DNA of 13,485 nucleotides from Dunaliella salina (lineage: Eukaryota; Chlorophyta; Chlorophyceae; Chlamydomonadales; Dunaliellaceae), in assembly GCA_002284615.2 (NCBI GenBank), contig MU069631.1, positions 1 to 13,485 on the forward strand. The letters are read 5' to 3'. Position numbers and translations under genes: made by a program. This document shows positions 8,640 to 13,485 of the stretch, piece by piece; the first letter of the stretch is position 1; each line of letters starts with the position of its first letter. Under the pieces are notes generated by a model. That model worked only from the letters and a program-made list of their open reading frames with translations, searched no databases and was not told the DNA's origin.

Positions 8640-8765
8640 GGCTGCTCTGTGCAAGCAGGTGTGCCATGGGCTGCGCAGCGAAAGCTGTGGCCATGTGCAA
8701 GCAGGTGTGCCAAGCGCTGCTCTGTGTAAGCAGGTGTGCAATGGGCTGCGCTGTGCAAGCAGGTG
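8640..8765 (+). repeat. Repeated copies of the exon 4 acceptor region
   Basis: The sequence that precedes exon 4 (TGGGCTGCGCTGTGCAAGCAG) recurs upstream, with CAAGCAGGTG or TAAGCAGGTG at about 8652-8660, 8698-8706, 8727-8735 and 8757-8764. Each copy ends in an AG followed by GTG, so each could serve as a 3' splice site. Spacing between AGs is 46, 29 and 29 bp, so changing copy would change the reading frame. The copy at 8704 leads into a stop (TAA) in the phase that would suit exon 3. Confidence 0.7.
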
Positions 8766-8858
8766 GCTCTGGGAGGTGCTCAAGAGGCGATTCTGGAAGC
8801 AGAGGCTGCTCAGGAGCTGCTGCCTGGCGCTGTGTTGTTGCCGCGCTTGCTGGTGCAG
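8763..8858 (+). CDS. Exon 4 (32 codons)
   Basis: A 96-bp block between CAAGCAG and a strong GTGAGT donor (8859), read in phase 0 at both ends. It encodes VALGGAQEAILEAEAAQELL, then PGAVLLPRLLVQ, an amphipathic helical Ala/Glu/Leu composition like the other blocks. The competing frame is full of Trp, Cys and Arg and looks like a shadow. Exon 3 at its preferred donor ends in a different phase, which lowers confidence in the join but not in the block. Confidence 0.55.
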
Positions 8859-9264
8859 GTGAGTGAGGATGAAAAGGATAAAACACTTGCGAAACGAAGG
8901 AGGGTTCCCTCCCCCCTCCTTGGCACTTGTTCACGCAGCAATTTCGCCCCTGGATGTCCTGGCTGGTGCTGTGTAGATGAACAACTAGTATTGCGTAGAT
9001 GAACTACTGGCGCTGTGTAGAGGAACACCTGGTGCTGTTAGACAAACTACTGTCGCTGTGTTCATAAACTACTGTTGCGGTATATATGGAGCACTGTCGC
9101 CGTGTGTATGAAGCACTGGTGCTCGTGAGTGAGCAGGGGCATGGCAATAGAAGCCTGTTTTCGAAAAAAAGAAGCTGTTTCACATAAACGGGCTGTGTGT
9201 GCGGCTCGTGTGTAAAATTGGTGCAGTGCTTGCAGGTGCGGAACTACAGTTGCGATGCTTGCAG
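8859..9264 (+). other. Intron 4 (phase 0), with donor-derived array
   Basis: Starts GTGAGT and ends TTGCAG. From about 8962 to 9140 it holds about seven degenerate units of CTGGTGCTGTGTAGATGAAC type, close to the exon 4 end plus donor (CTGGTGCAGGTGAGTGAGGA). The last copy at about 9118 (CTGGTGCTCGTGAGTGAGCA) matches the donor especially well. No gene is seen. Confidence 0.5.
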
Positions 9265-9390
9265 ATGCCTCAGTGCATGCCCTCAGTGATGGACACAGCA
9301 GGGGATGCTATGTCTAATGCTGTCTGTGACAGGCTTCTGGAGCTGTCTGTGGTTGCTCATGTAGCAAGTCACATCAATGACACATGTCAA
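9265..9390 (+). CDS. Exon 5 (about 42 codons), ends uncertain
   Basis: After a GATGCTTGCAG acceptor, the phase 0 frame reads MPQCMPSVMDTAGDAMSNAV, then CDRLLELSVVAHVASHINDTCQ, a plausible helical segment. The frame remains open to a stop near 9475. I end it at GTCAA/GTGCCA (9390), which keeps phase 0 for exon 6. CAT/GTAGCA at 9360 is an equally phased alternative, and ACTACAG at 9249 is an alternative acceptor. Neither donor is strong. Confidence 0.4.
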
Positions 9391-10008
9391 GTGCCACGCA
9401 CCTCCGCCCCTTCAGATCAATTTTGCGTTGTGATTGACATTTGTGCAAATGTCTGCCTGTGCCAGAACTCCCTTTAACCCTAACCCCCAACTTCTTCTGT
9501 GAAGCCCTTGGTCCTGCCCGAAGTTGCAAGTGATAGCACATTATGTGTGCTTGTGAGTGGGAAACCAGCATGCCCCCTCTCCTCCTCATCCTCCGCCCTG
9601 CTTTTCCGTGCAGCATGCAGCACCTCCTCATTTTCTGCCCTGCTTTTTCTGTGCAGCACCTGGTGCTGAATGCTGTACGCCACCCTGGCCAGCTGCCCCT
9701 GCTGCTCATCCTCCTCATCCTTTACCCAGCGTTTCTGTGCAGCACCTGGTGCTGGATGCTGTGCACATTTGCGGACCGAAATCTGGAATGCCATCTCATC
9801 AGGCTCATTCTCTGCCCTGCGTTTCTGGCAGCGCCTGGTGCTGGATGCTGTGCACATTTGCTGGACCGAAACCTGGAATGCCATGTCATCAGGCTCATTC
9901 TCTGCCCTGCATTTCTGTGCAGCACCTGGTGCAGGATGCTGTGCGCCACCCTGGCCAGCTGCCCCTGCTGCTCATCCTCCTCATTCCCTGCCCTGCATGT
10001 CCGTGCAG
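9391..10008 (+). other. Intron 5 (phase 0)
   Basis: Proposed from exon 5 to the CCGTGCAG acceptor at 10008. The first 190 bp hold nothing I recognise; the rest is the acceptor-copy array. An open frame spans much of the array, but the repeat explains it. Confidence 0.45.
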
Positions 10009-10060
10009 CACCTGGTGCTGGATGCTGTGCGCCACCCTGGTCAGCTGCCCCTGCTGCTGC
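9601..10060 (+). repeat. Five-copy tandem array of the exon 6 acceptor and exon start
   Basis: The junction GTGCAG/CACCTGGTGCTGGATGCT recurs with exon-like starts at 9657, 9743, 9832, 9923 and 10009 (spacing 86, 89, 91 and 86 bp). A weaker first copy lies near 9614. Copies at 9657, 9923 and 10009 continue CGCCACCCTGG, while those at 9743 and 9832 continue CACATTTGC, so there are two subtypes. The pyrimidine tract of each copy (CTGCCCTGCNTTTCTGTGCAG type) seems to follow from the exon-derived CTGCTGCTCATCCTCCTCAT. Only the last copy continues into the long exon 6 frame. Confidence 0.85.
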
Positions 10061-10608
10061 GTTTGCTGAGCGGTGCGTTGCGCCCTGCAGCCACACTGCC
10101 TGCTCCAACAGAGGATCCTACGCTCAACCTCAACTGCAGCCACCCCTCGCCTTTGCACCCAACAACTCTGCAGCCTGCTTTGGCCGCAACTGCGCTGCCC
10201 AAAGCATCAAACTGTCAAGCAGCAGGCGTTCTCCCACGTGCGCGCAGCCCCGTGCTCCCTGACCCTAGTGTGCTTGTGGTGGTCCTGAGGGATATGCTGG
10301 GGGTTGAGGGTGCCAGCAGCGTACAAGGCAGGCAAGGAAGCGCTGGCCTTCAGCACCAGCGAAAGCACCTGCCTGATGGCCTTCAGGCAGGGAGCTCTGA
10401 GCAGCAGCAGCAGCAGCATGCACAGGCGCATGCCCACATCCGCAGCCCAGCAGAGCAGCGCGCATTCCTCAGCCTGTTGTCCGGCTTTTTGTCGGAGGAC
10501 TTGGGAGGAGTGGGCGGGGGTGAGGGCATGGCGACCAGGCCCCAGCTGCTGGCGCTGGTGGCTGTGCCTGCACTGGAGCATGCGCATGGACGGCTTGACA
10601 AGAGCCAG
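10009..10608 (+). CDS. Exon 6 (200 codons)
   Basis: Runs from GTGCAG to GAGCCAG/GTGTGC with phase 0 at both ends and no stop. It starts HLVLDAVRHPGQLPLLLRLL, a strong amphipathic helical repeat-like segment. A Pro/Ala/Ser linker follows, then SVLVVVLRDMLGVEGAS, a short Gln run (about 10400-10417), and EQRAFLSLLSGFLSEDLGG with QLLALVAVPALEHAHGRLDK. Helix pairs separated by low-complexity linkers resemble an alpha-solenoid protein, but no named repeat consensus is clear. The frame ends 18 bases beyond the donor, supporting a real exon end at 10608. Confidence 0.65.
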
Positions 10609-10739
10609 GTGTGCGCCCAACTCTGAAAAGGCACTCACAAGCAGGAGAAAGATGCATGCAAGCTCGTGTGCAGTGGAAACTTGCACAAGCTTGCGCATAG
10701 CAGAAACATGTACGCAAGGTGCGGCCCCTCTGATCTGTG

Positions 10740-10858
10740 TCCACATATGTCTCTCTTGTGGCCAACATGTGTCTCTCTTGTGATCCGCATGTGTCCCACA
10801 TGTGATCCACGTAAGTGACACACATGTGTCTCACATGTGATCCATGTGTGTCTCATGT
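10740..10858 (+). repeat. 22-bp CACATGTG-rich array
   Basis: About five units of CATGTGTCTCACATGTGATC type, with TCTCTTGTGGCC and TCTCTTGTGATC variants in the left half. The units are partly palindromic (CACATGTG), so the array can pair with itself. Confidence 0.7.
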
Positions 10859-10935
10859 GGGATAAGCGTCAGCAAATTTGAAGGACAGGCTGCGATGACC
10901 TGGTCGACCTGCTTGCCTGGACTGCTATCCCCAGC

Positions 10936-10936
10936 A

Positions 10937-11024
<88 letters not shown>

Positions 11025-11690
11025 TGTGTGTGTGTGGCTGCTGAGAACATGGCACGCGCTTTTTTGCCCTGTGCCTGCCTCTGCATAATCTGGGCAAGTT
11101 CTTCATCACAGTACGGCCTGGCAGTCGTGTGCTTTGGCTGATGGCCCCTTTTGTGTGAACCTGTGAGCTTGCCTCTGCAGCTCCGCCTGAGCCTCACCGT
11201 GCTAGACCGCCACCCCTAGCACACATTTGTGTGTGCTTGTGTGAGTGGTTGCTTACATCATGTCACACGCTGTGGTGCCTTGTGCCTGCCTCCGCACAAC
11301 CTGAACGATTCCTTCATGGCCTAGCAGTCATGTGCTTTGACTGATGGCTCCTTTTGTGTGGACCTTTAAATCTGCCTCTGCAGCTCCGCCTGAGCCTCAC
11401 CGTGCTATCCCACCCGCTGAGGTGTAGCAACAGCGCCATTGGTGTACTTGTGTGAGTGGTTGGTGAAATCATGTCTCGCGTTTGTGTGTCTTGTGCCTGC
11501 CTCTGCAGCTCCGTTTGAGCCTCACCCTGCTGTCCCACCTGCTGAGGTGTGGCGACAGCGCCATTTGTGTGCTTGTGTGAGTGGTTGCTGAGATTATGTG
11601 TTGCGCACTTTTGTGGCTTGTGCCTGCCTCTGCAGCTCCGCCTGAGTCTCACCGTGCTGTCCCACCTGCTGAGGTGTGGCGACAGCGCCA
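10936..11690 (+). repeat. Tandem copies of the intron 6 3' end and exon 7 start
   Basis: Unit order: a TGTGTGCTTGTGTGAGTGG stretch, GCTGAGATCATGT, a GTGCCTGCCTCTGCAG pyrimidine/acceptor, then CTCCGCCTGAGCCTCACC and GTGCTGTCCCACCTGCTGAG. Exon-like starts lie at 11181, 11384, 11509 and 11636 (spacing 203, 125 and 127 bp). Two further acceptor-like points with mutated AG (CTCTGCATAA near 11083; CTCCGCACAA near 11292) explain the longer first interval. Only the copy at 11636 enters the long exon 7 frame. Confidence 0.85.
10940..11036 (+). repeat. (TG)n microsatellite in intron 6
   Basis: About 83 bp of pure TG, then TGCTTGTGTGTGTGTGG. It occupies the position held by TTTGTGTGCTTGTGTGAGTGG in the downstream acceptor-side repeat units. 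Confidence 0.95.
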
Positions 11691-12043
11691 GCAAACGCAC
11701 CCCCCCTGCGACAAGTGCAGCAGCTGCAACACCACTAGCAGCGCCCAGCCAGCAGCAGCAGCTGCAGCCCACCATGCCAAGAGCAAGTGCAGCAGGAGGG
11801 GTGTCAGCTCTGGGGCAGCTGCCCACACTGCACAGCACCTGCCTGGAGTTGCTGCTGTGGGAGACGGAACGCAGGAGGGCTGCCTGGAGGGCTGCTGTGG
11901 GAGACGGAACACAGTTCAGCATGCAGGAAGACTGGGGAAGCAGTGCTCCTGCAGGGCGTGAAAGGCCGTCCACTGTGATGGGGAGGCTCATGGTGGCCTT
12001 GGCACTGGTGTTGGGGGGCCTCAGGCGGAGCCTTCATGAGCAG
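11636..12043 (+). CDS. Exon 7 (136 codons)
   Basis: A phase 0 block from CTCTGCAG to GAGCAG/GTGGGG. It begins LRLSLTVLSHLLRCGDSASK, followed by a Ser/Ala/Gln linker (about 11695-11800), then LPTLHSTCLELLLWETERRR, a short duplicated segment (GCTGTGGGAGACGGAAC at 11851 and 11893), and at the end MGRLMVALALVLGGLRRSLH. The terminal helix is strongly Leu/Val/Ala-rich. It belongs with the helical blocks of exons 3 to 6. The end region is the first unit of the 132-bp array, so up to three alternative downstream copies of this exon end exist. The frame reaches a stop within 22 bases after the donor. Confidence 0.65.
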
Positions 12044-12478
12044 GTGGGGTCTTGGGCTGGTGTGTAGCATGCAGATACCCCTGCAGAGTGTGAAAGGCCG
12101 TCCACTATGGTGGGGGGGCTCATGGTGGCCTTGGCACTGGTGTTGGGATGCCTCAGGCGGAGCCTTCATGAGCAGGTGGGGTCATGGGCTGGTGTGTAGC
12201 ATGCAGATACCCCTGCAGAGTGTGAAAGGCCGTCTACTATGGTGGGGAGGCTCATGGTGGCCTTGGCACTGGTGTTGGGAGGCCTCAGGCGGAGCCTTCA
12301 TGAGCAGGTGGGGTCATGGGCTGGTGTGTAGCATGCAGTTACTCCTGCAGGGTGTGAAAGGCCGTCCACTGTGATGGGAAGGCTCATGGTGGCCTTGGCA
12401 CTGGTGTTGGGAGGCCTCAGGCGGAGCCTTCATGAGCAATTGGGGTCATGGGCTGGTGCTTGGCATGCAGCTGCTGCT
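11951..12478 (+). repeat. 132-bp tandem array, four units, spanning the exon 7 donor
   Basis: Units start with GCAG at 11951, 12083, 12215 and 12347, each exactly 132 bp (44 codons). Each holds about 93 bp of exon end (from GTGAAAGGCCGTCC through CTTCATGAGCAG), then the donor-side GTGGGGTCATGGGCTGGTG, then TAGCATGCAG. Donors lie at 12044, 12176 and 12308 (GT) and at 12440, where CAG/GT has become CAA/TT. The exon-derived part stays open in the exon 7 frame in the copies I checked. Confidence 0.9.
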
Positions 12479-12493
12479 ACTGCTGCTGCTCCT

Positions 12494-12496
<3 letters not shown>

Positions 12497-12580
<84 letters not shown>
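12497..12580 (+). repeat. (TG)n microsatellite following the 132-bp array
   Basis: About 84 bp of uninterrupted TG, directly after a short CTG-rich stretch (about 12470-12490) that ends the fourth 132-bp unit. Confidence 0.95.
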
Positions 12581-12582
<2 letters not shown>

Positions 12583-12734
12583 GCTTGCTGGGTCCAAGCC
12601 TGTCGTATTTTCTCTGTTTTTGATGTGTTCATGATTGGTGAGCCCCAGCATGCAAGGTTGATGTACTTGATATCCTTTGCTCCAGACAAGTGCTGTCTGC
12701 ACTTTGCCTGACATGCTGGGCACTTATCATGGGC

Positions 12735-12815
12735 TGTCCCTCTGTCAGGGCTAGGCTCTCTTTCAGGCAAAGGTGGCAGGCAAAGGTGGCTCTCATAGGC
12801 TCTCTGTCTGTCAGG
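12735..12815 (+). repeat. Short nested duplications (GGCAAAGGTGGC / CTCTCTGTCAGG)
   Basis: CAGGCAAAGGTGGC is present twice in tandem (about 12763-12788), flanked by repeated TCTGTCAGG and AGGCTCTCT motifs (about 12740-12760 and 12797-12812). This is local slippage-type duplication. Confidence 0.65.
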
Positions 12816-12952
12816 CACACAGGCATGGATTCCTTTAATGCTGTAAAAGTGCTCATTGCTAACTCAGTGCAATGGCACCAAATTCCATATGATACAAGGC
12901 AGGCTTTCTTAAATGCATGTTTTGTGCCTTCACTTGGCCCTGTGAATGAGCT

Positions 12953-13095
12953 GCCCCATGATCTCGTGGATGGGCTGTCTTTTGGTCTTGTGGGCTGGAT
13001 GTCCCTTGATCTTGTGGGTGAGCTATTGCTAGATCTTGTGGTGGGGCTGTTACAAGATCTTGTAGGTGCGCTGTCACGATCTTGTGGATGGGCTG
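12953..13095 (+). repeat. 24-bp array of GATCTTGTGGGTGGGCTGTC type
   Basis: Six degenerate units of about 24 bp share GATCTTGTGG and GGGCTGT; a seventh related copy (TTTTGTGGATGGGCTGTTTG) lies at about 13277. Because 24 is divisible by three, the array stays open in one frame. Confidence 0.8.
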
Positions 13096-13375
13096 TCTGC
13101 CTCCTTCTGACGCGCCTGGCGTATGAAGGAGCTGACAAGTCTGCCCTTTTTTGTGCCATGCTTCGCTGCGCAAGTGGGCTGCCCCTCAATCTCTCCCAAT
13201 GGAGGATGCTTGAAGTGCATAGGTAGGCAGGTCTGTTTTTGTCAGTCATGCTTGGCCCCATGAGGGGAGTGTCTTCCTTTTGTGGATGGGCTGTTTGCAC
13301 TTTTTCTGACTCGCGTAGCCCTGCCAGTGGGCTGCCCCTCAATTTCTCCCCGCAGACGATGCCTGACCTTTGTGC
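13078..13375 (+). repeat. Duplicated acceptor-like block
   Basis: Blocks at about 13083-13215 and 13279-13375 share, in order, TGTGGATGGGCTGTCTGC, TTCTGACGCGC, AGTGGGCTGCCCCTCAATCT, CTCCC and GATGC. In the second block CTCCC is followed by CGCAGAC, making an acceptor; in the first it is AATGGAG, with no AG at that place. The pattern mirrors the acceptor arrays before exons 6 and 7. Confidence 0.65.
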
Positions 13376-13392
13376 GTAACTAGACAGGTCAG

Positions 13393-13452
13393 GTGTGTGT
13401 GTGTGTGTGTGTGTGCTGCGAGTGGTCGTGTGTGTGTGTGTGTGTGTGTGGT

Positions 13453-13485
<33 letters not shown>
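13393..13485 (+). repeat. Interrupted (TG)n tract at the right edge
   Basis: Runs of TG broken by CTGCGAGTGGTCG and by GTGTGCGTGTGCG. The tract continues to the end of the window. Confidence 0.9.

Larger units (their letters stand above)
4842..8762 (+). other. Long intron 3 (may hide an unseen small exon)
   Basis: About 3.9 kb with no convincing coding block. From left to right it holds a duplicate of the exon 3 end, a degenerate 40-46-bp array to about 5225, AT-richer unique sequence with a small inverted repeat (about 5230-6050), a direct repeat, an (AT)n tract, the large foldback element, a 19-bp array, a GTACAT-rich patch, a 50-bp direct repeat, and repeats of the exon 4 acceptor. The strong donor at 4841 and the exon 4 acceptor disagree in phase, so either the donor at 4860 is used or one exon is missed. 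Confidence 0.4.
10609..11635 (+). other. Intron 6 (phase 0)
   Basis: Runs from GTGTGC to CTCTGCAG. It contains about 130 bp without features, a 22-bp CATGTG-rich array, a (TG)n tract, and four copies of its own 3' end plus exon 7 start. No gene is seen on either strand. Confidence 0.55.
12690..13222 (+). other. Open stretch of doubtful coding status
   Basis: About 177 codons are open in one frame, ending at a possible donor (CATAG/GTAGGC). The frame has no good ATG near its start, and the only nearby acceptor (GCTCCAG at 12685) does not fit the phase of exon 7. The central part encodes a degenerate repeat (LPHDLVDGLSFGLVG, then LDLVGELLLDLVVGL) that simply reads the 24-bp array. Its 3' part (LLTRLAYEGADKSALFCAML) looks more like coding but is duplicated as intron-like sequence at 13274. 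I judge it more likely non-coding. Confidence 0.25.
12044..13485 (+). other. Repeat-rich right flank (intron 7 or gene end)
   Basis: After the exon 7 donor the sequence is the 132-bp array, a (TG)n tract, short duplications, a 24-bp array, a duplicated acceptor-like block and a further TG-rich stretch. No exon 8 can be placed confidently. An open stretch at 12690-13222 has no phase-matched acceptor. A CCCCGCAG at 13355 looks like a good acceptor, but every reading after it stops within about 30 bp. Confidence 0.5.

Noticed and set aside
9474..9490. Telomere-like TTTAACCCTAACCCCC
   Set aside because: Less than two imperfect units; not an array and not at a contig end.
9601..10060. CRISPR-like or octotricopeptide-type protein repeat reading of the 86-91-bp array
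   Set aside because: Units are contiguous without spacers, spacing varies and is not a multiple of three, and each unit carries a splice acceptor; it is an intron array.
10831..11197. Frames encoding poly-Thr-His or poly-Val-Cys around the TG tracts
   Set aside because: Pure translation of (TG)n or (CA)n; no biological protein implied. The same applies at 12432-12818.
12036..12374. Open frame with a perfect 44-residue repeat across the 132-bp array
   Set aside because: It is a different frame from exon 7 and is open only because the unit length is divisible by three; Trp/Gly/Ser-rich composition is typical of a shadow frame.

Overview
This window looks like part of one large, intron-rich eukaryotic nuclear gene on the + strand. 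It is open at the left edge and not clearly finished at the right edge. The GC-rich, Ala/Leu/Gln-rich coding blocks, CAG-encoded poly-Gln, introns starting GTG and ending TGCAG, and abundant (TG)n microsatellites suggest a green alga of the Chlamydomonadales type (Haematococcus-like is a guess). The taxon is inferred from style only, because no marker gene is present. I saw no prokaryotic operon, rRNA, CRISPR array or convincing tRNA.

Layout: I propose seven coding blocks: 1-946, 1274-2351, 3453-4841 (or 4860), 8763-8858, 9265-9390, 10009-10608 and 11636-12043. Reading phases agree across introns 1 and 2 (a split Gly codon, then a split Arg codon). From 8763 onward all blocks can be read as phase 0 to phase 0. 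The one conflict is the 3.9-kb third intron. Together the blocks encode about 1,550 residues: Leu/Ala/Val-rich helical segments separated by low-complexity linkers (poly-Gln, His/Gln, poly-Ala, Pro/Ser/Thr). It resembles a large helical-repeat scaffold protein, but I do not recognise the family and give no gene symbol.

The most striking property is in the introns. Most contain tandem, degenerate copies of the adjacent exon edge including its splice site. Donor-side copies follow exons 2, 3, 4 and 7; acceptor-side copies precede exons 4, 6 and 7. Clearest cases: a 132-bp unit repeated four times at exact spacing across the exon 7 donor; five copies of the exon 6 acceptor at 86-91-bp spacing; four copies of the exon 7 acceptor; and a 150-bp-spaced duplicate of the exon 3 end. 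Three large (TG)n tracts lie in the same introns or flank, and one appears to have grown inside an acceptor-side repeat unit.

The long intron (4842-8762) also holds a foldback structure of about 1.5 kb. Two diverged arms of about 750 bp (about 6285-7042 and 7044-7800) are reverse complements meeting at a short perfect hairpin at 7036-7050. It has no transposase gene and looks like a non-autonomous foldback element. If transcribed with the host intron it would form a very long imperfect hairpin RNA. A smaller inverted repeat lies at 5364-5412 / 5670-5716. The right flank (12479-13485) is repeat-rich with only doubtful coding potential.
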